Positions 1 to 11,914 of a stretch of DNA of 64,000 bases are shown here, one piece after another (within the stretch, counting starts at the first letter, position 1; the number at the start of each line of letters is the position of its first letter). Below the pieces are notes generated by a model, which saw nothing but the letters and a program-made list of their open reading frames with translations, did no database searches and had not been told where the DNA came from. Position numbers and translations under genes: made by a program. Source of the stretch: Ministeria vibrans ATCC 50519 (Eukaryota; Opisthokonta; Filasterea). The DNA lies in the NCBI GenBank assembly GCA_943704425.1, contig CALSCP010002781.1, positions 77,359-141,358 of the forward strand. Direction: 5' to 3'.

Positions 1-12
1 AAAAAAAAAAAA

Positions 13-43
<31 letters not shown>
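1..43. repeat. Poly(A) followed by (GA)n microsatellite
   Basis: A run of about 21 A is followed by about 11 GA units. It falls in the EMC3 intron that starts at 88 on the minus strand. There it reads as a (TC)n/poly(T) pyrimidine tract. Confidence 0.95.
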
Positions 44-88
44 CAATAAGAAACGCATGAGACTCACACGAGCGAAGGGGCCTCTTAC

Positions 89-294
89 GCATCCTGCTGC
101 TGTTGCAACGTCTGCTTCTTGGGTGAGTTGATGAGCGTCACAACGTTGTGCCTACAGAGCAGTGTCTCTGAGCGACCGAAATTTGACGAAAATCCATTCA
201 CAACTCACCTTAAGATGCCCACAAGAAAAAGCACCACAAAGAGCGGTATGAGAACCCAGTTGCGAATCTCCGCGTCCAGCAGAAGCGAGGACAT
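89..294 (-). CDS. EMC3: EMC3, ER membrane protein complex subunit 3 (5' exons only)
   Basis: EMC3 is the membrane-insertase (YidC/Oxa1-like) subunit of the ER membrane protein complex, which inserts tail-anchored and multi-pass proteins. Two exons are visible, 294-209 and 151-89 on the minus strand. The last donor (GTAAGA, from 88) sends the gene off the left edge. The start at 294 gives MSSLLLDAEIRNWVLIPLFV, which closely resembles the EMC3 N-terminus (LLLD.xIR.WV.xP followed by the first membrane helix and a G-x-x-R end). Exon 2 gives a lysine/glutamine-rich stretch matching the cytosolic segment after helix 1. Phases agree across the join (AG|G, then GC|). Start codons of this gene and ENOSF1 are 167 bp apart and point away from each other. 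The identification rests on about 49 residues. Confidence 0.82.
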
Positions 295-461
295 GGCTGA
301 AATTAAAAATATTAAATTATTATTCATATTATTTTTTACACTCATTTCTGAATTCTGACTATCTTCCTCATTAGGGCCTAGTCACATTGCCAACTAAATC
401 ATCTTGCCAATTGATATACGCGACACGTGTCTGAATCTCTCCTTCTTTTTATATTACTATT
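295..461. promoter_or_regulatory. Divergent EMC3/ENOSF1 intergenic region
   Basis: This AT-rich spacer separates two start codons that point away from each other, so it must hold both 5' UTRs and probably a shared promoter. No convincing TATA box or named motif was recognised. Confidence 0.5.
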
Positions 462-2428
462 ATGACTTCGGTATTCTAAACAAAACTAAACAATAAATCC
501 AAAAACACGGCAAGACTCACCCAACTGGCGCAGTTCGGAGGTACCATCACCTCTGTCGTGGTCTCTGATATTCGTTTCCCCACCGCCAAGGGAGCACACG
601 GCACTGACGCAATGGTAATGCGGTGTCTTCAAAACTATCCATCCTTTGTTTACTTTCGTATAGCACACAGATCCAGACTACTCTGCGGCCTACGTTGAAA
701 TTGTGGTTGACTCGCATCCCAACGTGGTGGGACATGGGTTTACGTTCACTCTTGGACGCGGTACCGACATTGTTGTGCTGACAATCAAAGAATTGTCGAA
801 ATTGGTGGTGGGCCGTCGGATTGACGCGATCTTTTCGGCGTTTGGCAAGTACTGGCGCGAACTCACGAGCGAAAGCCAGTTGCGCTGGATTGGACCCGAG
901 AAGGGCGTGGTGCACCTAGCAACGGCAGCCGTCGTCAATGGTTTGTGGGACCTGTGGGCCAAGCTTGAAGGAAAGCCGCTTTGGAAGGTACTAATTTAGT
1001 GCGTCTTTTTATCTTTATATGCAAAAGCCCCACCTCCTTGTGCCCACACGGACGTCTGTTTGTAGCTTCTGGTTGACATGCCCGCCGAACTGCTGGTGTC
1101 CACTATTGACTTTCGTTACATCACGGACGCCATCACACCCGAGGAAGCGATTGCAATGCTGAACGAAATGCGCACGTCGGCACCCAAACGCGAACAAGAG
1201 GTACCGCCACCAACCTAGGAAAAGGGCAGTTCTCTTTATTTTATTGTAGATTAAAGATGAGGGTTACCCGGCCTACACGACATCGTGTGGCTGGCTGGGC
1301 TACAGCGACGAGCTGATTCGCTCACTGTGCAAAACAGCACTGGGCGAAGGGTTCACGGCCTTCAAGATGAAGGTGGGCGCCGACCTGGACGATGACGTGC
1401 GCCGCTGTGCGGTGCTGCGCGAGGAGCTAGGCGACGACATGCTCTTCATGGTTGATGCTAATCAGCGCTGGGAGGTTCCGCAGGCCATTGAGCACATGAA
1501 AAAACTCGCAAGGTAAGAAGGAAGACGACACCTATTCTCGAGTTCAATATTAACGCTATAACCCTAATAACCACAATGGAATTTCCAGATTCAACCCGTA
1601 TTTTATTGAAGAGCCAACGTGTCCTGACGACATCGTGGGCCATGCACGGATTGCCCGCGCACTGGAGCCACTCGGGATCAAAGTGGCAACGGGCGAGCAC
1701 TGTCAGAACCGCATCATGTTCAAGCAGCTGCTGCAGCAACAGTCGCTCGCCGTGCTGCAGATTGACGCCTGCCGTGTGGGCGGTGTTAATGAGAACCTGG
1801 CAATTCTTTTGCTGGCCCGCAAGTTTAACACCCCAGTTTGGCCCCACGCTGGTGGAGTGGGCCTCTGTGAACTTGTGCAACATCTCATAATGTTTGATTA
1901 TATCGCGTAAGGAGAGAGCGAGACAGACTTTTCTGTTTGTTTTGTTCTAATCTCTCTCTCTCTCTCTATCACTTTGTTTCTTTCTCTCTCTCTCTCTATC
2001 ACTTTGTTTCTTTCTCTCTCTCTATCACTTTGTTTCTTTCTTTCTCTCTGTATCACTTTGCTTCTTTCTCTCTGTATCACTTTGCTTCTTTCTCTCTCTA
2101 TCACTTTGTTTCTTCTCTCTCTATCACTTTGTTTGTTTCTCCCTCCCCTCTCTCTCTCTCTCTATTCTCTGGAACCTGTCACTCTTTATGCATATTTTTT
2201 TCTTTTCCTATCCTACGTCTTTTATTACATCTCTCGTCTTGCAGAGTGTCTGGCTCGAAGAACCGCTGTGAGTTTGTCGATCATCTTCATGAGCACTTTG
2301 TGAGTCCGACCGTTGTCGAGCACGGCTGCTACCAGTGCCCGCTGGCCCCTGGCTTCTCGTCCGAGATGAAGAGCGAATCTCGCGCTGCTTTTGCCTTTCC
2401 CAATGGTGTAATGTGGAAGAACCAATGA
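462..2428 (+). CDS. ENOSF1: ENOSF1-like L-fuconate dehydratase (enolase superfamily)
   Basis: An enolase-superfamily (mandelate-racemase branch) dehydratase that in related proteins converts L-fuconate to 2-keto-3-deoxy-L-fuconate. Exons: 462-470, 534-614, 664-987, 1066-1200, 1250-1512, 1589-1906, 2245-2428, giving 437 aa (human ENOSF1 443). The first 3-codon exon (MTS) is the least certain part. Conserved blocks include [35 protein letters not shown] and VDHLHEHF. Active-site residues are present: the KxK pair in FKMKVGAD, metal ligands Asp in MVDANQRW, Glu in FIEEPT and Glu in ATGEHC, and the general-acid/base His in PHAGGVG. Intron 6 carries a CT-rich repeat shared with two other loci. The gene converges on the HPP gene with only 81 bp between stop codons. 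Confidence 0.93.
1951..2165. repeat. CT-rich degenerate minisatellite (copy 1 of 3 in window)
   Basis: Tandem units of about 20-27 nt are built on ctctatcactttgtttctt inside ENOSF1 intron 6. The same unit recurs at 55935-56215 and 59990-60100. Apparent Ser/Leu/Tyr/His/Phe-rich open frames here are artefacts of the repeat. Confidence 0.9.
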
Positions 2429-2509
2429 AAACGGAAAGAGTTGCGTATATATTACTAATGATAGAACCAATGAAATGTCGAGAGTTACGTATTTACGTAT
2501 TGATGAATA

Positions 2510-3243
2510 TTACACAACAGTGACTGAAATGCGCGACATTGCAATCCCTTGCACCTGTTCTTCGCAATCGTCTGCTTCGTCTTGTGGTGGTTGCTGCTCG
2601 TCCGGGGGAGGGTGTGGGGTCCACCAGTAGACTGGATACTGGCGTGTGACATTGTTTACCAGCAGTGCGACGGTGACCATGACTACAGCGCCGAGCAGCA
2701 CCGGCGCGACAATGTAGAACCACGAGAGAGTGCGCAGTGCAGGTGCAGTGGCGATGAGGGCCGATGCGCCACCGGGCGGGTGGAGAGTTCGGGTCAGCTG
2801 CATCACTGTGATGGCGATGGAGACACTTAGTGCGTTGGCAATCCACTGAGTCGACGCCGACGGAAGGATCTTGGCAACGCTGACGCCAACAAAGGCCGAC
2901 AGCAAATGGCCACCTAGAGTGGAATGAGAAGAAGGGGGAGTTGGTTGGCAAGCGAGCCACAGCGTCCGTCTGTACCAATCACATTGCGCGGTTGTGCCAG
3001 AGGTGCCTCAATCGCCGCATACAAAAGGACCGCCGTTGCCCCAAACGACCCGATAAGAAAGACCGTCTCTTGACTTGCCCAGATAGTGTTCACATGCTGC
3101 TCCAGCACCGCCAGCGTTGCGATTGAGATGATGGACGCGACAAAGGTTGTCAGCAAAATCACAATTCGCCGCGGAGGCGGACGGCGCGTAGCCGAGCCAC
3201 GCATCCTGCCCACATACTGCTTCAAACTCTCCATTATACCCAT
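2510..3243 (-). CDS. HPP-family integral membrane protein
   Basis: A multi-pass membrane protein of the HPP family. Members are bacterial, plant and protist proteins; some plant plastid members are linked to nitrite transport, so substrate and location are open here. Exons are 3243-2976 and 2913-2510 (minus), giving 223 aa. The phase-1 join (G|GT) rebuilds NVIGGHLLSAF. Seen in the protein: a first hydrophobic helix (IVILLTTFVASIISIATL), the conserved block FLIGSFGATAVLLYAAIEAP followed by LAQPRN, and the family signature LHPPGGASAL, with further hydrophobic segments. The C-terminal 40 residues are a soluble acidic, Pro/Gln-rich tail. The chosen ATG (3243) is the first in frame; TTG codons lie upstream. 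It is head-to-head with TrpD, 164 bp between starts. Confidence 0.88.
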
Positions 3244-3407
3244 TGGAGCATATTCTTTGAGCAAAATGAAAAATAAAGATTATGAATAAGGAGAAGGGAC
3301 TCAAAGTGGGAAGAGTGCGAAGTCAGCTGACATCACTCACATCCTCAATTTGACTCATCTTATTCACTTTGCGTGTTTGTTTTATTTCTTTTCTCACATT
3401 AATTTTG

Positions 3408-4529
3408 ATGAATCGAGTGCGCGACCACCTGCGAGCGTTGAGCAAGGGCGCGGAGGCAACGGAGAGCCTCGTCTTCGAGAGCATTTCGGACATTTTGGAT
3501 GACAAGGCAACGGCGGCGCAGACGGGCGCGTTGCTTGCGCTGTTGGCAGCTCGTCCGCTCACTGTGGACATTATCAGCGGCTGCCGCTTGGCGCTACGCG
3601 ACCATGCCATTGCTGTTCCGGTGATTGGCACGGCGGAGGCGCCCGTGGTGGACATTGTGGGCACGGGAGGAGACGGACACGACACGATCAATGTCAGCAC
3701 CACGGCAGGCATTGTGGCCGCCGCCTGTGGCCTGCGTGTCGCCAAACACGGCAACCGAGCAGCCAGCAGTGCATGTGGCAGTGCCGATGTGCTGGAACAC
3801 CTTGGCGCGCGCCTGATGCTCTCGCCAAGCGAGGCAAAGCACGTCGTCGAGACAGCCAACTACTGCTTTCTCTTTGCACCCGCCTACCTGCCCTGCCTCA
3901 AACCTGTTGCTGCCATCAGACTAGAGTAGGGAAAGACACAAAAGGAGAGAAGGAGGGCAGTTTGCTGTGTGTATTGATGTGCTTGTGTGCCGTGTAGACT
4001 TGGCATTCGGACTGTGTTCAACGTGATTGGACCTCTCGTGAATCCGGCCACACCACAATTCTGTGTCGTTGGAGTGTACACGTCGTCGTTGGGTCCCTTG
4101 ATGGCGACAGCACTGATTCGTGCGGGCGTCGAGCGTGGCATGGTTGTGTGTGGCGCAGAACAATTGGACGAGATTAGCATTGCGGGCGACACACACGTCT
4201 GGTCGTTTGACGTGCGCCAACATGGCGACACCGTCACTGCGTCCACCCTCTCCCCAGCCGACTTTGGCATTGATGCGTCACCATTGAGCTCTGTTGCGGG
4301 CGGTGATCGCGAAGAGAACGCGGCGACACTGCGAGCCATTCTAACGGGGACGGAACGCGGACCCAAGCGGGACTTTGTGCTACTCAACGCTGCAGCGCTT
4401 CTGGTGGTGGCGGGCAAGGCCGAGTCGTACGAGGGTGCAGTGGGCCTGGCTCGCGCTGCCATTGACGACGGACGTGCTGCGACCGTTCTTGAACAGTACA
4501 TTCGACTGTCCAACCAACGTGAAAGTTAA
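3408..4529 (+). CDS. TRP4/trpD: Anthranilate phosphoribosyltransferase (TrpD)
   Basis: Catalyses transfer of phosphoribose from PRPP to anthranilate, the second step from chorismate in tryptophan synthesis. Exons are 3408-3925 and 3998-4529, giving 349 aa, normal for a stand-alone TrpD. The phase-2 join (GA|A) restores RLELGIRTVFNVIGPLVNPA. Visible signatures are the PRPP-binding GTGGDGHDTINVST loop, KHGNRAASSACGSADVLE, and the C-terminal hinge region. There is no fused glutamine amidotransferase or other Trp-pathway domain. Animals lack this enzyme, so the organism probably makes its own tryptophan or at least retains part of the pathway. No bacterial-type operon or codon-use break is apparent, and it carries a spliceosomal intron, so any acquisition by transfer would be old. 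Confidence 0.95.
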
Positions 4530-4549
4530 ATGTTTGTGACGAAAAAAAT

Positions 4550-4705
4550 CATTCGTAGTGCGTTGCGTTATTGTATTTCAAAAATAAATAATAATTAGTA
4601 TGACTTTAAATAATAATAATAATAATTAGTATGACTTTAAATAATAATTATTATCATTTGTAATGCGTTGCGCTATTGTATTTCAAAAATAAATAGTATG
4701 ACTTT
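4550..4705. repeat. Imperfect direct duplication between TrpD and RasGEF 3' ends
   Basis: About 50 bp at 4556-4606 (tgcgttgcgttattgtattt, then aaataaat and tagtatgacttt) is repeated at about 4662-4705 with few changes, and the tagtatgactttaaataata part appears once more at 4626-4646. It lies in the convergent 3' spacer and probably arose by local slippage or duplication. Confidence 0.8.
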
Positions 4706-4716
4706 TTGCTTTTTTA

Positions 4717-6297
4717 TTACACGGCAGATTCGAGTTTGTTTCGACTGACAATTTTTGCGCGAGAGGAACGGCGGACGGGGGCAGGGAGAGACACAGACGG
4801 AAGAGGGGTGGTAGTGGCACTGGACGGTGGCTGTGTGAGGGTGAGGAGACGACGGAGGCAGATGTCGTGTGCAGCGGAGGAGAGGACGGAGAGAGAGTCG
4901 GAGGAGGGCCCGGCGGCACTGGTGAGGGCCATACGGTGAAGACGGCGAAGGGGCGCCAGGGCTTTGGTGGTGCGGTCGCGCTTCTCCGGCGAGCTGAGGT
5001 GCTGCATGCCGTCGCGGATGATAGCAATGTCTTGCATGTAGGTACCCAGGTAAGGGACGGCCGGTTCGCTTGTATTACGCAGAAGATCACGCAGCGTCGC
5101 AAAGTTGCGCTGGAACGACACAACGGCACTGACTTCGCCATAGGCATCAAGGTACTTCTGGGGCACAAGGGCCCATGCACGCGGACACGCTGCCGACTCC
5201 ATGGCGGCCACCAGGGCCACGGCAAGCGAGTAGTTGCGCACCTGGTGCGCACACAGCAGCACCCGCACAAAGAACTTGAGCAGCGACGCCCGTTCGCGCT
5301 CACTGGCCGCTCCTGCAAGCTCAGCCTTAGCCCACGTTGACAGTGTGTTGAACCGGTCAATGTAGGCCATGACAGTGGGAGCTGCACTCCGTTTCGTATC
5401 TTCGTTGCTCCACTCGCCACTCTCCAGTTCATTCAACTGTGTGAAAAGCAAAAAAAACAAAACAAAAAATTAATTAGTGCATCAGAATGCATTTCGTTAG
5501 TGAGCACATACGTTGAGGTCACGAAAAATACATCGATCTTGGTTGGTGAGCACTGCGGTAATGTCGTTGGCACTGCAGAGAAGCAGTTCGTGATTGGAGG
5601 AGGACGTTTTCTCGAGTGAGATGCGCTGTCCGTGTCGCATGGAGAGCGACGATGAGGGCGAGGTGAGCGACGATGCTGCTGCTGCTGCTGCAGTTGATGA
5701 TGATAATGATGATGTTGTGGTTGTTGTACTGGCTGGAGGTGGGGGCGAGAAGACGAACATACTGCGTCGACGGCCCGGCGACTTCGCGTTGCTACGCGAC
5801 GACGAGGACGCCGGCCGTCTCTGAGTTGCCTTGTCGCTCGTGTCCAGATCTTCGGCGGAACGGAACGATGAGGGTATCATCATGTTGAGCATGGAAGACG
5901 TGGTAGCAAAAGACCGTCTTGCAGTGGGTGCAGCGCGTTTGAATTTAGTTCGTTTGGTTGAGCGACTCGCTTCGACAAGTTCAGCGCTCTCTTCGCTCTC
6001 GATCTGTGCCTCCGCATCACTCCCCGGATCGTATTCGGCAACTAGAGAAGACTGTCGACGCACAATACGGCAGCGGGCAGGCCGAGATGCATCGTTGGGC
6101 GCTTCGTCTTCGCAAGATCTGAGAGATCAAAGTTGCAGAGAAGTCGTGAGAACAAAATGTCTTTTTTTAAATAATAATGGCACGAGCAAAATCAAACGGC
6201 GAAAGAGAAAGAAAGACAGTGCGGATCAACATAACACTGCAAGACGGCAACAACAATGCACGCCAGTCACACGGACGCTGAGGATTGCTTACTGCAT
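4717..6297 (-). CDS. Ras-family guanine nucleotide exchange factor (CDC25-homology domain)
   Basis: A RasGEF that would load GTP on a Ras/Rap-type GTPase. Predicted exons (minus): 6297-6293 (ATGCA only), 6118-5512, 5436-4717, giving 443 aa. The five-base first exon was inferred because it is the only nearby ATG plus GTAAGC donor that fits the phase, so the extreme N-terminus is uncertain. Residues about 1-175 are low complexity (acidic, Ser/Arg-rich, Pro and Thr runs). The catalytic domain follows, from NDITAVLTNQDRCIFRDLN through FNTLSTWAKAEL, YSLAVALVAAMESAAC, RNFATLRDLL and VPYLGTYMQDIAIIRDG. No REM/N-domain, PH or SH3 domain was recognised, so this is a compact exchange factor. Its tail is Ser/Thr/Pro-rich. 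It is head-to-head with the ankyrin/coiled-coil gene. Confidence 0.9.
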
Positions 6298-6677
6298 AGT
6301 TTTAGAGTTTCGATTGTGAGATGAGAAGAAGAAAGAAAAATAGTGAAAAAAAGTTTGTTGGAAACTGCGCAAAAAATGTGATACTATCCGCATGTTTCTA
6401 GCGCGGAAGAGGCGTAAACTGTACTAATATGCGCCATTCAATGCAGCGACAGACGAGATAAAGTCGCCAGAGTCGCAGAAACAATCGAAAATTCAAAAAT
6501 CGTACTCTTCGCGACGTCGCTTTCTCGTACGCCACGTCGCCTTCTCTTCGACTCGCGACCTCCTCGCAATTGTCGCACTAGCACGAACTCGAATGGGCTC
6601 CATATAAACCACAGCCAAAAAAGATCTAATTTGAAAATCCAAAAAATTGATCTTCAATCAAAAAGTTCAAACTTTTC
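6298..6677. promoter_or_regulatory. Divergent RasGEF/ankyrin-gene intergenic region
   Basis: A 380-bp spacer between divergent start codons. It contains two neighbouring related blocks with cgacgtcgctttctcgtacg around 6515 and cgccttctcttcgactcgcg around 6540. No named regulatory motif was recognised. Confidence 0.4.
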
Positions 6678-9600
6678 ATGAAAAAACTCTTCAAACGATC
6701 CAGCTCGTCAAAGGGCGCTACCGACGTCTACCAGGCGCTTCCAGCGACTGCAAATGCTGCGCTTAGCCCCACGGCGGGCAGCTCTCTGGCTTACGACCAC
6801 ATCAATGTTCGTTTGAGACAAAGAACGAAAGAAAGACGACAAATAACTTCTTCTGGCCCTTCTCCGTCCACACCCACCACCCCCATGCCATCAAAACCTC
6901 CTATGTGCCCCTTTGAACTTCCTTCTCGCTGTGTTTTTTGACTTCTATCACTTTGATTTGTCGTTTTTTGTATTCTTTTTTTTTTAAATTTCATCACTCA
7001 ATCTGTGTCGGTTTTTGCACGCAGGAAAAGGACTTCCCTTCGAAGGTACACAGGTATGCCTACAGCGGGGACGACGAAAAGCTCAAGGTATATAATGTGC
7101 AAACATAATTTTTTTTTGTTTCTTTGTTTTCTCTCCTCTCACAACGATAACCCGCTTTTACACACCTTGTTTCCTTTCCACTGTGCCTCCTGTGCACTTT
7201 GGTATAGAGCGCAATCAAGTCGAAGAAGTCGGCCGTGAACCAATCGGATTCTCAGGTAAAACATAACTGAACTATACGAATTTAGATGTGACACACACAC
7301 TCAAGCAGCGTATGAGGCCCACTTGGAATACATCGCAATCGCCATCACACACACACACATCGAAAACAAACGCACATAATAGAGGATGCTACTCGCAAAA
7401 ACAAAAAAACAATCAACACAAAACACATTCACCCTAACCTTAACTTTACGCCTAAAAGTTAACAGTCTCATTTATTACACGTATTGCTTTTGCAGAAACG
7501 AACACCCCTTCACCTCGCCTGCTACAATGGTCACGAGAAAGCGGTCGATCGACTTCTTGCTGAGGGTGCCCTGAACTCCCAGGATTCTAGCTCGTACACA
7601 CCCGCCATGCGAGCGGCACAGGTTCTACCCACCACCTCATTCCTCTCTAACTGTGCTCACATTTTATGCTATTTGTCCCCCCTTTTTTTTTTTTTTTTTT
7701 TTTTTTTGCAAAGATGGGTCATGCTAACTGTATGCGCAAGGTGTGGGACCGTGGCATTGCGACTGCCGACGAAACCAATTCAGACAAACAGACGTGTGCG
7801 CATCTGGCGGTGCTTGGGCGTCACCAGGCGTGTCTGGACGAGTGCATCACTTTTGGCTGTGACCTCAACCTCGGCGATAAGGAAGGCTCCACACCTCTCA
7901 TGGTGGCGACACAACTGCAACTGCGTGAATACGCCAGCGTGCTTTTGGCACACGCACCAGCACGTGTGAGCGTGGACGCCACAGACTCGTATGGACGCAC
8001 GCCACTCATGGTAGCCGCCGAACGAGGCGACCTTGCCTTTGTCGAGCTGTTGCTCACCAAACAGGCTGATGTACGCCTGACCAACCGCGATGGTTGGTCG
8101 TCACTGGACTATGCGCGCATCAATTCACACCAGAGCTGCCTCAACATGCTGCAGTCGTACGTGCGCACCGGTGAAGTGCGCAGGGCTAGCATCACCAGTG
8201 CAACCTCCTCTGTCGCCAGTAGTCTCCCGCCCAACCCATGGGCTGACTCAAATCTCACTCAGCAGCAGCAACAGCAGCAACGTCTACATCGTCTCGAACT
8301 ACAAAACGAGTCGATTGGTGGCTTTGCGGCAATGCCCGCTAGTGCGGACGGAGACCACAACACGGCGTACGACGAAGACTTCGACGGAGGCGACGACTCC
8401 TTCAAAATCAGCGAGGACGACGACGCCAAGAGTCGTGACGACGACGATGACGATGGCAACACCGCTGGGGACCCCTTTGCGGACGACCCATTACCGCCCC
8501 GACGCTCGCTCAACAAGGCCAGGCTGACGTCGGCCGCAGTTGCAGCTGCCATCACCACCACTGTTACCCCACCCACGTCGCCCACATTGCCTCCAAAGCC
8601 CCTGGAGTCCCTGCGCCGTCTTCATGATACAGCTTCCAAGGACGACAGTGGCGACTTTGACGATGGTAATCTTTTTGATGACTCGCCGCGCCAGAGCAAA
8701 GTCATTCATTCCTCTGACACTCGTCCAGTCTCGCTCATTGCCGCGATGAAAGCAGCTGAAGAGAGGAAAAAACAACAACGGAAACAGGAACAACAAGAAC
8801 AACAGGAACAAGAACAACAGGAACAAGAACCGCAGTTGGTGCCGACAGAGCATGAGGTTGTTGTGGACTACACAACGGAACACGACACGTCGCACCACGA
8901 TGTGCCAGCCACATCCCTGGCGAAAGAAAATGGCAATGTAGACCATGACGATGCGGTATCGTCCAATTGGGATGATGATGACAATAATGATGATGATGAG
9001 GAGGAGGAGGAAAGAGGCGGTGCGTTTGTGCCGGAGGTCAAAGAGAGCGGTGCCAAGGTAGTGGACTCGTCGTCGAACTGGGACAGTGACGAAGACGAGC
9101 CTATGAGCGATGGTGCAGTCGCACGCGCTGCTGCCGGTGGTGTTGCGGCGTCGTACTCACCGGCGACAATGGAGCGGGCGGGCGCTGGTGGGGACAAGAG
9201 TGACGACGAGGACTCGGCCTCGGAGCAGGTCAAGACGCCCAAGACACCCATTCTCGAACGCATTGAGCGAGTGCGCACCGAAGTTGCGTCTGCTGCGGGC
9301 GCTACAACAACAAGTAGCTCTATTGGAGCTATCAAGCCTAAGAAGAAGCAGCCTCCGCCACCTGTCTTACCGGAACGTAGCGAGTCCACTCATCTGCGCA
9401 CTGGTGCGGGTCTGCCCGAGAGTCCCACCACCAACGAGAGAACAATCGAGAGTACTGCAACGGCGGCTGAACTGAGTGCGCTTGAGAGTGAGTGTGAAGC
9501 ATTACGGGAGCGTTGTCGCGAGACGGAACAAGAGAAGAGCCGAATGGCCACCGAGTTGACTGAACTCGGAGACAAGTACGAACAGCTGGTGATGCGCAAG

Positions 9601-11808
9601 GGGGACGGAAACGCACGCGAGGAGATCGCACGGCTGCAGTCGCAAGTGGAGAAACTGGAGGCAGAGCTGCAGACAAGCGAAGAGCATGCCGACGAATTGG
9701 TGCAATTGCAAAAGGAGGCGGTGCAACAGAGCCGCGATGAGGCGCAAGAGCATTTGAGCAAGGCAAAAGCCGACCACGACGAACGCATGCAACAGCTTCA
9801 GCGCGAACTTGATGGAGTTCACGATGACCTGGACGAGTCTGACAAGGCACGACGGACCGCCGAGAGCCAACTTGCGAGCGCACAGCGGCGGATCAGTCAG
9901 CTGGAAGAGACACTGAGCGAACGAGATGCGCGCGTGACGCGACTGGAAAGTGAACTGGCGAGCGCAAGACAGAGTCTCGAGGATGTCACGCACGAGGCAG
10001 ACGTGGAGATTGCGGCTCTTGAAGCGCAACACAGGTCGACGCAAGAGACCCTCTCTGTCCATGACCAGGCGGAGGAGCGGGTGATTGAACTGGAGGAGGA
10101 GACAAGACGTCTCCACGATAGCGTGCGTCAACTGGAGGAGGAAAATCATCGCCTGCTGGATGAAGTTGCTGATGAGAAGCAACGGCTTGGAGATGCGCTG
10201 GATGAAGTGCGTGCCGAGAGCCAGCGTCTTGCCGACCAGATGCGCGAGCAAGAAGAACAGCACCGCGACGAAGTGAAGCGCGCTCGCTCCGACTACGATC
10301 AGCTCCGGCGCAAAGCGAATCAGCTTGAGTCGGAGGCACAACGCACGGATGTACAGGCCGAAGTGCATCGACTGCAACAGGAGCTTGAGCGGGCAGAGCG
10401 AAATGCGGAGCGCGAACGCGACGAAGCCGAGCGCACTCAACGACGGCTGGAGCGAACGGAGGATGCCGAGAGGGAAGGGCGCGAGTTGGCAGCGGCTGGA
10501 CGTCTTGCTGAAACGGAACGGGTGCGATTGCTGGAGGAACTGCGTCGCAGTGAGGGCGAGTGCGCCGAGGGAAAGCGCGAGCGGGATGCAACGCTGGCTG
10601 CGGTGGATTCACTCAAGAGGACGCTCAAGGGTGCGGAGGAGCGAAACGAGTCGTTGCAGCGCCAACTCGATACCAAAGTGAATGAGATGGCGTCGCGCGA
10701 AGCCTCGCGCGACGATTTACTGCGACAACTCGAAGACGCTCGCAATGCGGCTCGACGAGTGCAGGAGAAGGAAGTCGAGCTGGCACGACTGCGGCCCGAG
10801 ACGGTGCGTCTCAAGGAAGAGGTTGCCGAGTTGCGCGCGTCGCAGGCGGCCCAGATGGCGTCTGCATCGCTTGCTGAGACCACCATGGCTCACACGGACG
10901 CTGTGTCGCGTCAGCTTAAGAGTGTGCGTGAAGAGTGCGAGCACCTGCGACAACTGAATACTTCGTTGCACGACCAGTCGAGCGAGCAGGAGAAGCAAAC
11001 GGCGGCGTTGCGTGACCAAGTGCGCTCACTTCAGACCAAGGTAGACACCACGGAAATGGCACTGATGGCGTCGCGCGAAGCACAGTCGCGTGCGCACGAA
11101 GACTGCGTTCAGTTGCGAGGCGAGTTGAATCAGGCAGACGCACTGCGTCGCGACCTATCCGCTCTGCGTGCTCAGGTGCGCTCTCTCGAGATGGCCTGTG
11201 CCGAATACAAGGCCATCGCGGCCGCCGAGGAGGCAGCCAAAGCGGCAGTGGTGGCCAAGGCGGAGTCACTCGAGCAGCAGATGATGGCACTCAAGGCACG
11301 TAATGACCTTGAACGACAGCGTGCCGACGATGCCGAAGAGCAGGCGCGCAGTGCTCTCAGCCGCAGCCAAGGGCCACTCGATGCGACGGGCGAGCCACTT
11401 CAACCACTGCAGCTCCATCATCATCATCAACAACAACAGCAGCAGAAGTTGCGGGAAGCACAAAAGCAAGCCAAGCGAATGCGGCGCAAAGTGGAGGAGG
11501 CCGAGGAGGCAGCGCGCACTGCAGTTGGGCGGGCGGTGGATGAGGCGGCCATGGCTAATGAACGCGTTGCCATGGGTATGCAGCGGCAAATTGACGAGTT
11601 GCGAGGGCAGCTCGAGAGTGAACGGGGCGCACGCAAGCGTGCCGAGCAGGAGGCACAGGTGGCCACACGCGAAGTGGGCACCCTTCAAGAGACAGTGGCG
11701 CGCGTGCGTGGTCGCGAGAAGACCACACGGCGTGACTTTGAGGCGAAGATGAAGGACTACGGTCAGGTGCTGACGGACCAGGCAGCAGAGGTACGAAAGC
11801 AAAGCAAA

Positions 11809-11840
<32 letters not shown>

Positions 11841-11841
11841 C

Positions 11842-11914
<73 letters not shown>

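Noticed and set aside
1937-2303. Ser/Leu/Phe/Tyr-His-rich frames, here and at 55916-56250 and 59941-60255
   Set aside because: Translations of the CT-rich minisatellite, not genes.
9502-10612. Long minus-strand frames inside the coiled-coil exon
   Set aside because: Antisense shadows of a GC-rich, Glu/Arg-rich coding exon, with no start context or domain.
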